DNA from: Rhabdophis nuchalis
Taxonomy: Eukaryota; Chordata; Lepidosauria; Squamata; Natricidae
Direction: 5' to 3'
Assembly: GCA_039707465.1 (NCBI GenBank)
Contig: CM077648.1
Location: forward strand, 23,126,119 to 23,190,118
Length of the DNA: 64,000 nt
Both the position numbers and the translations under genes were made by a program. The notes below the pieces were generated by a model. The model saw only the letters and a list, made by a program, of their open reading frames with translations. It was not told the DNA's origin and ran no database searches. Below are positions 11,601-22,387 of the stretch, one piece after another. Numbering within the stretch: the stretch's first letter is position 1; every line of letters starts with the position of its first letter.

Positions 11601-11692
11601 GAGAGGTGGGGGGGGCAGGCAGGCAGACAGACAGACTGGAGAGAGAGAGACAGAGAGACAGAGGCAGAGGGTGACAGTTAGAGGGATAGAGG

Positions 11693-11926
11693 CAGAGGTA
11701 GTATTCAGCAAGTTCTGACTGGTTCTGGAGAACCAGTAGTGGAGATTTTGAGTAGTTCGGAGAACTGGTAAATACTACCTCTGACTGGCCCTGCCCACAT
11801 CTATTCTCTGTCTCCCGAGTCTAGCTAATCGGGAGGGAATGGAGATTTTACAGTATCCTTCCCCAGCCACACTCACCAAGCCATGCCCACAGAACTGGTA
11901 GTAAGCAAATTTGAATCCCACCACTG
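11693..11926. mobile_element. hAT-type MITE, CAGAGGTAGTATTC copy
   Basis: The ends are CAGAGGTAGTATTC and GAATCCCACCACTG, with perfect 8-bp duplication GATAGAGG at 11685-11692 and 11927-11934. Confidence 0.85.
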
Positions 11927-11928
11927 GA

Positions 11929-11999
11929 TAGAGGGAGGGAGGGAGGGAGGGAGGGAGGGAGGGAGGGAGGGAGGGAGGGAGGGAGGGAAGGAGGGGGAA
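11929..11999. repeat. (GGGA)n microsatellite
   Basis: About 15 near-perfect GGGA units begin in the target duplication of the adjacent element, followed by purine-rich sequence to 12045. Confidence 0.9.
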
Positions 12000-12045
12000 G
12001 AGAGAGAGAGAGGGAGTGGGAGAAACAGGGAGGGAGGGAGAAAAG

Positions 12046-12879
12046 ATTGGAAATTACTGGAATGTGAAATCTAAGTTGGGAGCCAGCATCAAAATGTTAG
12101 CAAGCTGACCATTGGAGAGAAGTTCCAATCCAGTTGCAATCAAGCTATATTATTTGAAACTCAGGCCCGTTGCAAATGGCTCTCAAAAGTCCTGGAAGTA
12201 CTGTACATTTGTAAATTGTAAATTCAATCGTCACTGAAATGTAACCATGGAAGAATGTAAGACTGAGAATTAGCCATTGTTCAATTTAATTCAGTATAAT
12301 TAAAATCAAATCAAACCCATTTTGGCCCATTTTTTAAAAAAAAATAAGGCATACAGTATGTCACTCAAAAGTCAAATGCAGCCATTCAAAGACACACACC
12401 ACAATATAAACAATATATACAATATATCCCTCATATAAACCATGCTGAATATGCTATGTAAATATGTTACCGATCTGGTTAAAATACAATTTTTGAAACA
12501 TCTCTTTCCTTGTTCCCTGTAGGGTCACTTTTGGCACTGGTTCTAAATCTTTCCTGCTCACCCAACCATACAGGAACAGTATATCCATGATGGAAGCCTC
12601 CCAGCTTCTTCCAACTCATCTGGATCTCATTGAACCATGAAGCCTAATAAACAAACGTCCCAGTCAAGCAAAACTTTATTTTCATTGGTTCTTCCTTTCC
12701 TCCTTTTTCCCCCCAGAACATTTTACATACAGGAGCAAGAGGAATAATGTCCCTTTCATTCATGTTTTACTTGGGAAAATATTCCTGAAGCTTTAGGGTA
12801 CACTTGCAATTGGAAACCATTTTTTTCCACCGAGTTCCAAATGGTCCCTTATAGTTGCAGAGGTCCAATCTTTGTAATG
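12046..12879. other. intergenic stretch, nothing recognised
   Basis: AT-rich sequence with no coding signature; a decayed GTATAATTAAAATCAAATC stretch is the only notable text. Confidence 0.45.
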
Positions 12880-12887
12880 GTTCCAAG

Positions 12888-13121
12888 CAGGGGTGGGCTC
12901 TAGCCGAGGTTACTGCCGGTTTGCTCAGGTGGGCAAGCTGGATGTGCGCTGGAAATTCTTCAGCGCATGCACAGAACTCCAAAAACTGATGGCAGCGGCT
13001 GTGACTGGGGAACTGGTTCAGGGGCATGGCCAGTCTGGGTCATTGCCGGCTCTGTGACCCAGGCTGCCATAACGCTACTGGTTCAGCCAAACCAGACCAA
13101 ACCGGTAGAAACTCACCTGTG
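12888..13121. mobile_element. hAT-type element, CAGGGGTGGGCTC end
   Basis: The left end CAGGGGTGGGCTCTAGCC opposes GGTAGAAACTCACCTGTG. Perfect 8-bp duplication GTTCCAAG at 12880-12887 and 13122-13129. Confidence 0.75.
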
Positions 13122-13220
13122 GTTCCAAGGTGCATTTAAACTTCCTTGTGGCTGCCATTGTTCTAGAGATCTCAAACTGAAATCACACAAGGACATAGTT
13201 CATCAGCCTTAGAATAGGCT

Positions 13221-13640
13221 TAGAATAGAGTAACAGTTAAAAGATACCTTGGAGGTCTTCTAGTCCAACCTCCTGCTTAGGCAGGAAACCCTATACCACT
13301 TCAGACAAATGGTTATCCCACATCTTCTTTAAAACTTCCAGTGTTGGGGCATTCAAAACTTCTGGAGGCAAGTTGTTCCACTGATTAATTGTTGTAACTG
13401 TCAGGAAATTTCTCCGTAGTTCTAAGTAGCTTCTCTCCTTGATTAGTTTCCACCCATTGTTTCTTGTCCTACCCTCAGTTGCCTTGGAGAATAGTTTGAC
13501 TCCCTCTTCTTTGTGGCAACCCCTGAGATATTGGAACACTGCTATCATATCTCCCCTGGTCCTTCTTTTCATTAAACTAGACATACCCAGTTCCTCCAAC
13601 CGTTCTTCATATCTAAGCAGGAGGTTTTTCAGCACATTAG
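13221..13640 (-). mobile_element. CR1-like LINE 3' fragment
   Basis: Read on the - strand, a frame encodes RYEERLEELGMSS...RTRGDMIAVFQYLRG...WNNLPPEVLNAPTLEVLKK, the C-terminus of a CR1-type ORF2, then the tail with GGTTTCCTGCC and CTAGAAGACCTCC. It is strongly 5'-truncated, ending beyond the reverse-transcriptase core. Confidence 0.8.
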
Positions 13641-14005
13641 TACAAAAGTTCTTAAGAACTTCTTTTTCAAAGAGAAAGAAAATGAAGGGTATCATTGTGT
13701 GCCATCAGTCATATGTTTATTAAATGAAGAAACCTTTGCTGCAAAACAGAGCTATTTGCAAAACAGAACTGCAAAGCACCCGTTTCAATTCTGCATCATT
13801 AACCAGAACACCAATATTTGACTTTATTACTAGGTGGATATGTCATCTGTTTTCAAAATAACATATACGATGATATAATTATGGAAACTCATTCCAGAGC
13901 TGCTGAAACCCTCCTTTTTTTAATCCTGTCCTTGCTGAGCAGAGAGATATTTCTTTCCATTAGGCTTTCCCTTCTTTCCCTTCTTGTCTGTCACTTTGCC
14001 CATGC

Positions 14006-14312
14006 TTAGCCTAGTCCCGTGGTATGTGTGCCAAAGGTGGCAAGCAGTGCCCTCTCTGTGGGCACGCGAGCCGTCACCTCAGTTCAGCTGCACCGTGCAT
14101 GCGCATGTACCTCCTGTCAACCAGCTGGCCTTCAGGTCTCTGCCATGCATGCGTGAGGAGGTGTGGGGGGGCCATGCTTGCATGTGTGTGGGGTGCTTGT
14201 GGGGGCATGCATACATGTACAGGAGTCGGGGCCCAGGCATGCAAGTCACGTGTGCATTGCATTTGGGGGGGTTGCGCTTGCTTGCTTTGGGCACTCGGTC
14301 TGGAAAAGGTTA
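14006..14312. mobile_element. degraded hAT-type element with G/T-rich interior
   Basis: The right end CTGGAAAAGGTTAGTCATAT and the left text GTGTGCCAAAGGTGGCA resemble the element at 586. The interior alternates ATGCATG and GTGTGG runs that create open frames on both strands. No target duplication was established. Confidence 0.45.
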
Positions 14313-15299
14313 GTCATATATGCTCATAGTTTTGATGTGCAGCAAACCAGTGGTGAAATTATGTGCAACCCACCTCTGCTGTAAATTATTTTACATCGCA
14401 GGCTTTCGCTTGCTTGTTCAAAATTATAATTTACGGCTGGTTAGAGGAATGTCTCTCTTTCACCAAGACAAATGATTATGTCCTAATTTTAGCAATATTA
14501 CCTGCTTTTCCAACTTTAAGTTTCTGTGGAATATTTGCATGCAAATCAGAACTAATTATCAGCACCTATTAGCATGATTACAAAATAACAATGTTTATAC
14601 ACAGTATTCAGATCTGGGTATTTGTTTAACATGAATCCAGGACAAACAGTTAACAGAGTAATAAATTCTGCAAACAAGCACATTTCCCATTTTGATACAT
14701 TTTTATTCCAAATTCAATCTCTAACACACAGAACTGCAGCCTGGGTCACAAATCAGCTCTTTGAATACTTAGCTTAATCCAGACAAGATGTACTGGATTA
14801 TCGATTAACATTTAAATCTTGTATATATTACCCAGAAGCCTTGGAAACCCAATCAATCCATGTTAAAGGAGAATCAATCCATAGCCTAAAGTTCAACCTT
14901 TCCAAGACTTATAAATGTCTATTTCCAATAGGGAACACACTGAGCTAAAAGCATCTTTTCTTCAATATCTGCAATTTTTCCCATATATAGCAAATGACTA
15001 AAAAAGCAATTTGTTCCAATAAAGGAGAGATTATCAGCTATCTCAAGAAGAATTATTTTGTAGGTTGTTTATTTATTTTTTTGTTTGGTTTAGTTTAGTT
15101 ATTATTTTATTTCATTTTAATTTATTTTATTTGAATTAGTGTTTTACTTTAATTTTCCAAATAAGATAAAAACTTATTCAAAAATGAAATAAATTTTACT
15201 GACTTCAATGGAATCTAAACATCCGCAACTGACATCTGGCACCACAAAGAACAACAAATCTTGTGATGACATAAAGCAGGCCAGCTCAGAATTGGATGG
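14313..15299. other. intergenic stretch, nothing recognised
   Basis: AT-rich, with T/A-rich low complexity at 15060-15180 and no coding signal. Confidence 0.5.
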
Positions 15300-15422
15300 G
15301 GTAGGGCAATTAGAGGGGGGCGGGGGCCAGTCAGAGGTGGTATTTACCAGTTTTCTGAACAGCTCAAAATTTCCACAACCAGTTATCCAGAACAGGTCAG
15401 AACCTGCTGAATACCAACTCTG
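15300..15422. mobile_element. truncated hAT-type MITE (CAGAGGTGGTATTC family)
   Basis: Only the right half is present: AGGTGGTATTTACCAG through GCTGAATACCAACTCTG. Confidence 0.6.
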
Positions 15423-15589
15423 ATTTCAAATGTACAGAGACAAACAACTTAGTAAAATTCAGTCTAATTATAAGTTGTTTAAAAGCAACTTTTGCAACTG
15501 TGGAAATGAATAAATTGGGAAATTGTTCATTGATTTGGAGGTTAGGGCAGGCAGAATCTCTTTTTGAGAAATGGCTTAAAAGAACTTCC

Positions 15590-15765
15590 TAACTTTTCTC
15601 CCAAAACTGTGCTTTAATTGAAACATTGCTTTTTATTAACACAAGAAGGCCTTTTCGTTGTAAACATGCTGTTTATAAAGAGAACTCATTTAACAATTCA
15701 GTCGATGGTCCAATATTCTGAATTTGTATTTTTTGCTTAACTAAATGCGAGAATAGTTTTGCATT
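15590..15765. repeat. 176-bp direct repeat, left copy
   Basis: Bases 15590-15765 recur at 16474-16649 with one mismatch seen (TTTTCGTTG versus TTTTCATTG). The two copies flank a 708-bp inserted segment. Confidence 0.9.
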
Positions 15766-16473
15766 GGTTTTAGCACAGGACTTTCTAGTTTAATTATGGT
15801 TTTAGGATATCTATTATGTATTTATATATTTGGTTTTGGTTTTAATCTCCTGTGCGCCGCCCTGAGTCCTTTTGTAGGAGATAGGTGCGAGATATAAGTT
15901 TAAACAATAAACAATTAAACAATAATAATAAACAATGCCCCCTTTACCTTGAGTTTGTATCGATTGTTTGCCCAAATATTATTGAGGTTGAAGCTGAAGA
16001 AGTCATTGACAGGTAAGATGTTGTACCAGACAATTTTGTGTACTGTGCTTTGATCATACTGCAGGCGGCGTAGTTCCAAATTATCCAAGCCCAAAATTTC
16101 ATTAAATTTCATAAATTTAATATGTAAATATTTTAATGTAAATAAACTTATATTGTAAATATGAATGTATATGTAAATATAAATATAAATTTATATGTAA
16201 ATGTAAGTTTATATATAAATATATTTAATATGTAAATGCTACTGAATATAATAGAGGTTTGCAGTTAACTTTCAGGTGATTGTTTCTTATCTTCTTTTCA
16301 CTCTGCCATAGCGAGGGACAGTCCTGGCCAGCAACAAGATGAATGGAAGTCTCCTAAATTAGCAGCATGGGCTTCACGCCTTTCAAGGTGGTCAGCAGGT
16401 GGAGTTTGTCCCATGCCTGAGTTCTACCAGAAGCCCCCTTCCTCAATAAGTCTGAATGTGTAAGAAGATATAA
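15766..16473. mobile_element. 708-bp composite segment: L2-like 3' UTR plus LINE ORF fragment
   Basis: It begins inside an L2-like 3' UTR (GCGCCGCCCTGAGTCC...AATAAACAATTAAACAAT). It continues into a segment whose - strand encodes GLDNLELRRLQYDQSTVHKI, resembling a LINE ORF2 C-terminus (15915-16112). The same segment recurs at 18933-20100 in the same orientation, with an extra insertion there. Confidence 0.75.
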
Positions 16474-16649
16474 TAACTTTTCTCCCAAAACTGTGCTTTA
16501 ATTGAAACATTGCTTTTTATTAACACAAGAAGGCCTTTTCATTGTAAACATGCTGTTTATAAAGAGAACTCATTTAACAATTCAGTCGATGGTCCAATAT
16601 TCTGAATTTGTATTTTTTGCTTAACTAAATGCGAGAATAGTTTTGCATT
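16474..16649. repeat. 176-bp direct repeat, right copy
   Basis: Second copy of 15590-15765, offset by 884 bp, ending at GTTTTGCATT where the two diverge. Confidence 0.9.
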
Positions 16650-16778
16650 TGTTAGCTGGATGACAAATACCAACACCTGTCGTGTGGAACACATGGTCAG
16701 TAAATACCAGGTTACAGCAATGTAAATCTATTACCCCTCAGTTTCCCAGTTGATCATTGACTTTCAATATCATTATTT

Positions 16779-17077
16779 CAGAGTTGATAATCAGCGGGTT
16801 CTGACCAATTCTGGAGAAACTAGTAGCAGAAATTTTGAGTAGTTCAGAGAACCAGTAAATACTGGACCCACCCCATCTATTGTCTGCCTCCCGAGTCCCA
16901 GCTGATCAGGAAGAAATGGGGATTTTGCAGTAACCTTCCCCGGAGTTGGAATGGGAATGGAGATTTTACAGAATCCTTCCCCTGCCATGCCCACCAAGCC
17001 ATGCCCACCAAGCCATGCCACACCCACCAAGCCACACCCACAAAGTCGGTAGTAAAAAATATCAAATCCCACCACTG
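16779..17077. mobile_element. hAT-type MITE, CAGAGTTGATAATC copy
   Basis: It starts CAGAGTTGATAATCAGC and ends CAAATCCCACCACTG. Flanks CATTATTT (16771-16778) and CATTATTA (17078-17085) differ at one base. Confidence 0.75.
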
Positions 17078-17085
17078 CATTATTA

Positions 17086-18415
17086 TTATTTATAGAAATG
17101 TGACATACGTAAAATGGAAATTATCTCTTACATTTATAAATCAAGGACATAGACTTTAGTTTTACTTGATTTGATCTCTACCTTCATTAGCAAAACTATA
17201 GACCTGTATTTAATTGTGTAATTTCTTAACGAAAATTAATTACCTTGATGTAAGCATTAAAACTCCCACAGTGGGCACTGGATTAGAAGAGACATCGCCT
17301 GTTCACATTAGCCAAGAACTAAACCCTCTTGCATAATCACAGGTGCAATACCTCCATCATTTAATGAGTTACTGTAACTTAGCCACTGTCCTCAGTTAAT
17401 TAGAGTTCTGTATATTACAGTCATTGCATTTTTCTGTTTGGGAAAGCATCTGTAGGTCAGCAAAGTTATAGTTTGTGGGCTTCACACAAACAGTCAACAA
17501 TCTGATAAAAAAAATGTAGCTATTTTCAATTACAGTCTAGCTTTATATTATTGGGAAGGAAGCATTAAGATAAATTAAAGTTGTCATTTTTGCTCAGCCA
17601 ATGCTTCAAATGTAATGGGCTGTTCAGTGAATCATAGTTGGTGTTGTAAAATGAAAATGTTTCAGTCTCTACTTGGCTATTTGTGCTCTCAGAAGGTTTG
17701 ATATTGAATAAAATTGGCTTAAATCAGCTTTCTTTAACTTGATGCTCTTCAGATGAGCATTCTAGAGGTTTTTCTTCCATCTATTCTGGAAACTAATCAA
17801 ATTTTGCCTGTATTAAAGGAATGCTGAAGGTTCAGCCTACATAAATCTTGTCATTATGTCCAAGTCATTGCATCTATTTTATTATTGACTTATACACCTT
17901 GAGAGATACCTTAAGTGCTTTTGAAAATGGTCAGGAAGAGGTTTTGTGCTATGACAGAAAGAAAATCAAGGTGATTATCTGCTATTGACAATCCTCTAGG
18001 CAGCATTAATAACAAAAGATCAACCATCATCTGGTTAGATTGCTCTTCCCTTGAATGCATATTGAAGATATATAGTCATTTACCCCAACAAACTTCAAAA
18101 CTGTGCCTTACTGAGAGATTGCAATGAAAGATTTTAAAATCAAAACTGAAAAGACTAAAAAAACTATATAATGAATTCTTCTCCTAATTTTTTTAATCCT
18201 AATTTTTTTAATCTTGTCAATTTTGATTCTACTATTTTGGAATACTATTCAATTTAAACACGAATATCTATTGAGTGAAGAGCCTCAACACTGAACAGTT
18301 TAGTTCTGCAATTTACTTTAGCCATTAATGTCTTTAACAAGTCTCTCCTGAATCAGTTTGCAACAGTTCAATTTAAGCTGTCAATCTAAACATATTTACA
18401 AGTGAGTATTTGTAT
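17086..18415. other. intergenic stretch of 1.3 kb, nothing recognised
   Basis: AT-rich, with a T-rich duplicated TCCTAATTTTTTTAAT motif at 18182-18215. No coding signal, no repeat ends. It is one of the few long stretches here without visible transposon debris. Confidence 0.5.
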
Positions 18416-18562
18416 TTGTATTTATTAGATTGTCAAACATGTACAAGACAGCAGGTATAAATATAAACATAGCTATAAATGAAAGAAATGAATAAAGAAT
18501 GAAATGAAAGAAATGAGGACAGTGGGACACTATTAGGCAGGCTAGTGCGCTTATGCATGCGG
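18416..18562 (-). mobile_element. LINE tail on the - strand
   Basis: The text TTTATTAGATTGTCAAACATG...GCTAGTGCGCTTATGCATG is a common squamate LINE 3' end read in reverse. The next element starts directly behind it. Confidence 0.5.
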
Positions 18563-19095
18563 GACCTTTCAGGTGCGCTTCAAGGTGCTGATCACCATCT
18601 TTAAAGTGCTCCATGGCACGGGGCCTAGTTATATGCGAGACCGTCTACTGCCCCTTACATCCCTTCGACCGATCCGCTCCCATAGAGAGGGTCTTCTCCG
18701 GGTGCTGTTGGCCGGGCAATGCCAGTTGGCGACGCCCAGGGGAAGGGCCTTCTCTGTGGTGGGCCCAACCCTCTGGAACGACCTGCCTCCCAAACTCCGT
18801 ACCACCTCGGACCTCCGCCTTTTCCGCCAGCGCCTGAAGATGCACTTCTTCCATCTAGCCGGCCTAGCGTGACCACCCTATAATGACTGAGTTTTAGATC
18901 TACAAATTTTAATCAGAGGGATTTTAAAATGTGGTTTTAGCACAGGACTTTCTAGTTTAATTATGGTTTTAGGATATCTATTATGTATTTATATATTTGT
19001 ATTTGGTTTTAATCTCCTGTGCGCCGCCCTGAGTCCTTTTGTAGGAGATAGGTTCGGGATATAAGTTTAAACAATAAACAATTAAACAATAATAA
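18563..19095 (+). mobile_element. L2-like LINE 3' fragment
   Basis: The frame 18573-18872 encodes FKVLITIFKVLHGTGPSYMR and GPTLWNDLPPKLRT. The 3' UTR contains GCGCCGCCCTGAGTCC and an AATAAACAATTAAACAAT tail. It runs without a break into the segment shared with 15766-16473. Confidence 0.85.
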
Positions 19096-19453
19096 TAAAC
19101 AATGCCCCCTTTACCTTTAGTTTGTATCGATTGTTTGCCCAAATATTATTGAGGTTGAAGCTGAAGAAATCATTGACAAGTAAGACGTTGTACCAGACAA
19201 TTTTGTGTACTGTGCTTTGATCATACTGCAGGCGGCGTAGTTCCAAATCATCCAAGCCCAAAATTTCATTAAATTTCATAAATTTAATATGTAAATATTT
19301 TAATGTAAATAAACTTATATTGTAAATAGGAATGTGTATGTAAATATAAATATAAATTTATATGTAAATATAAATTTATATATAAATATATTTAATATGT
19401 AAATGCTACTGAATATAATAGAGGTTTGCAGTTAACTTTCAGGTGATTGTGTC

Positions 19454-19512
<59 letters not shown>

Positions 19513-20100
19513 TTAGTTTTATATACCGCCCTCTCTCCCGAACATGGGACTCAGGGCGGTGCACAGGAATTACAAAATATAAAAATACAACAATCCAAAA
19601 ATTAAAACTAGTATTAAATAAGGTTAGCCCGTGCTAAAAGCATGATTTAAAAAACCCAGTTAAAATAGTAACATAGCTACATCAGCTATGCCAGGCCGGC
19701 CGCACGAAAGAAATATGTTTTTAATGCCCGGCGGAAGAAGCGAAGGTCTGTGATTGTGCGGAGGTTGGAAGGCAGGTTGTTCCAGAGGGTGGGGCCTGCC
19801 ACAGAGAAGGCTCTTCCTCTGGGGGTCGCTAGCCAGCATTGCCCGGCAGACGGCACCCTAAGGAGGCCCTCCCTGTGGGAGCAGACTGGTCGGGTGGAGG
19901 TATGTGGTAGGTCTTATCTTCTTTTCACTCTGCCATAGCCAGGGACAGTCCTGGCCAGCAACAAGATGAATGGAAGACTCCTAAATTAGCAGCACGGGCT
20001 TCACGCCTTTCAAGGTGGTCAGCAGGTGGAGTTTGTCCCATGCCTGAGTTCTACCAGAAGCCCCCTTCCTCAATAAGTCTGAATGTGTAAGAAGATATAA
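18933..20100. repeat. second copy of the 15766-16473 segment, with a - strand LINE insertion
   Basis: From GGTTTTAGCACAGG to GAATGTGTAAGAAGATATAA it matches the first copy, including the LELRRLQYDQ frame (19082-19279). A roughly 460-bp L2-like insertion near 19450-19912 accounts for the extra length. Confidence 0.85.
19450..19912 (-). mobile_element. L2-like LINE 3' fragment with (TTTA)n tail
   Basis: The (TTTA)n at 19455-19514 is the tail. Next come TATACCGCCCTCTCTCCCG and the reverse-strand C-terminal frame (GPxLW...; text GTTGTTCCAGAGGGTGGGGCC). It interrupts the duplicated segment and so postdates the copying or was absent from the copied source. Confidence 0.8.
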
Positions 20101-21430
20101 TTTCTGCATATCAAAAAATGGTCACGGAGACTTATGGCAAAAGGAAACAGAGGCTGTTTAATAATATTAGCTAATGGAGTCCCATGCACATGAGAATGGA
20201 GATCCGGTGGTACTTATGGCTGGGAAACAGAGTGTCAGATTTTAATGGGAGTAGCGGTTAAGATTTAGTTGATAGAAATAATTATTACAATGATTGTTTT
20301 TAAATCTTTTTCTCTATATAAACTTTGCTCTTATTAGAAGTGTAGGAGAAATATTGAGAACTAGGGATTTATAAGATGACTGTAGGATGTGTATAAGATT
20401 TATCAGCTTGGGATGTATTTGACTAAAATTGGAGGAGGCATTAAACTCCTCAGTCTTTGTTCAATGCTTATATGTATTATTGTTCAATAGAAATTTATTT
20501 TAAGGGAAAATATATATTAAGTTTGGATTGCTGAAACGCCACCCCCAGAACCCATCAGAGAAAATAAATAAGCAAAGGCAACAACGGAAAGGGGAGAGAT
20601 GATGAGGGAAAGGAAGAAAGGGTAGAGAAAGTAAGGGTGGGAAATTAACAGTAGGAGAGAGAATAAGAAAGAAGAGAGGCGAGAAGGAGAGAGGAAAGAG
20701 AGGGGAAAAAGAGAGAAGAGAGGAGAAATGAGAGGAGGAAATAAGAAGGCAGAGAAGGGAGCTTGAGAAGATAGGAGTGAGGCTGTTGCAAAATAAGATG
20801 GGGAAAAGGGGTGGCAAGAAAGCGATCCAAACTGTATTATACAGTATATATGTAAGAATGTTTATAGAGATTAATGGTGAATAGATAAATGTTAAATAGC
20901 ATTTATAAGAATGTATATCAATGAATGAGTTTGAAATGGGGGGGAAAAAGAGAGAATGGAGATCCAGGTACAGAAATGCACCTTAAATACACAAACTGAC
21001 GTATCATATGCGTCAAACTTGAATACACAAAAACACAATTGCTTCCCCAAAATACAATGTGAAAAGTACATGGAAATTCCCCAAATGTTCTGATAGCATA
21101 TGTGTTCAGAGGCCCCAGAGGACCCCGCTTTCCCAGAACTTAAGCAATAAGGTGATTATCAGCTTCTTGAAAAAACATTTCCTGTTATTCCCAGTCATAA
21201 AGGAAGTTCCCAAGCTACTTCTGATCAGGTCACCATAACTTGATCCAACATATGATTTTCCAGAAAAACTTTTCTAAACTTTGTCTAAGTAAGCGAGCAA
21301 TCTATGCTATGCATATGTTAGGCCCAAAATGGAATTTCAAAGCCTACCTAAAACCATCAAATTTTAGCCCAAATAATCCAGGATTTAATCCATATTCTCT
21401 CAGAATGAATGGGTAGGCTCCCTGCAGGAT
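20101..21430. other. intergenic stretch with purine-rich tract
   Basis: Mostly AT-rich. 20580-20770 is almost purely A/G on the + strand, giving Ser/Leu-rich frames on the - strand that are low complexity. No gene is supported. Confidence 0.5.
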
Positions 21431-21434
21431 GCTT

Positions 21435-21560
21435 GGGGACAAAAATCACCCCTTCCCAAGTACTTTCTGGGAGTTCCACAATAAAGTCCATCGCTATTTC
21501 CTCCTGGGGTTGTGACAGTTCGGCCACTTGGTGCAACAATCCTGGGGGTTTTCCAGGTTT
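21435..21560 (-). pseudogene. Ty3/gypsy-type integrase fossil
   Basis: The - strand reads KPGKPPGLLHQVAELSQPQ followed by EEIAMDFIVELPESTWEGV. This matches the junction between the zinc-binding region and the catalytic core of Ty3/gypsy integrases (the MDFIVELP text with its first catalytic Asp). Frame similarity is lost on both sides and no LTR is seen nearby. It is a dead fragment of an LTR retrotransposon. Confidence 0.7.
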
Positions 21561-21709
21561 AATTATGCTGAAACCGTGGCAAAGATTTAGAGTTGGTTTT
21601 CCGCTGAAGCTGTGATATGATGTACTCAATAAAGAGAACCGCTGAGAAAGAGCCCAGTCTCAGACTTCTGATTTCCTTGGTTTTGTTAGTCAGAGCCTTG
21701 ACATTAAGC

Positions 21710-21844
21710 CAGGGATGTCCAAACTTGGGAACTTTAAGACTTGTGGACTTCAACTCCCAGAATTCCCCAGCCAGCATAGCTGGCTGGGGAATTCTGGGAG
21801 TTGAAGTCCACAAGTCTTAAAGTTCCCAAGTTTGGACATCCCTG
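21710..21844. mobile_element. palindromic foldback element, CAGGGATGTCC ends
   Basis: A near-perfect palindrome of about 135 bp around CAGCATAGCTGG, flanked by perfect 8-bp duplication CATTAAGC (21702-21709, 21845-21852). Its core contains ACTTCAACTCCCAGAATTC, shared with 45795 and 57622. Confidence 0.9.
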
Positions 21845-21937
21845 CATTAAGCCAATTCTAAATCCTAGCCCTGTCCATACAAGACTTCTATATCACTGAA
21901 AAAGATGTACTGTTTGGAGGGTTTTCAATATTTACAA

Positions 21938-22012
21938 TAATACAATAGCAGAGTTGGAAGGGACCTTGTAGGTCTTCTAGTCCAACCCCCTGCGTGGGCA
22001 GGAGCCTTATAT
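21938..22012 (-). mobile_element. CR1-like LINE 3' tail
   Basis: The text AATAGCAGAGTTGGAAGGG...GTCTTCTAGTCCAACCC is the reverse of the CR1-like 3' end. Confidence 0.7.
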
Positions 22013-22212
22013 TTGTTCAATATAACATCGGATGAGTATGAACTAGTAAAAATGGAATTGGAAATCTAGTAAATCAACTAGTAAAGCCAAATTCTGGGCC
22101 TATTTATATGTACTTATCAAAAACTATTATTTTTTACAAGAGGGAAGAAGGAATAATCTTGTTCTCTATATCAAGCATGCTTAGTTGACCTCATTATTTA
22201 TAAGCATCTCTT

Positions 22213-22379
22213 CAGAGGTGGCTTGCTCTTGGTTCGGGCGGATTAGGCGAACCGGTAGTAGCGGCAGCAAAAGGCTCCGCCCACCTGCCTGGACGCTTCT
22301 GCACATGTGTTGCGCAAATGCACAAGTACATGCAAGAGCACGCCCGAACTGGTAGTAAAAAATTGGCAACCCATCACTG
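22213..22379. mobile_element. hAT-type MITE, CAGAGGTGGC end
   Basis: It starts CAGAGGTGGCTTGC and ends CAACCCATCACTG. Flanks CATCTCTT (22205-22212) and CATCTCTC (22380-22387) differ at one base. Confidence 0.7.
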
Positions 22380-22387
22380 CATCTCTC

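Noticed and set aside
13984..14384. Five overlapping frames on both strands
   Set aside because: They reflect a G/T- and C/A-rich transposon interior.
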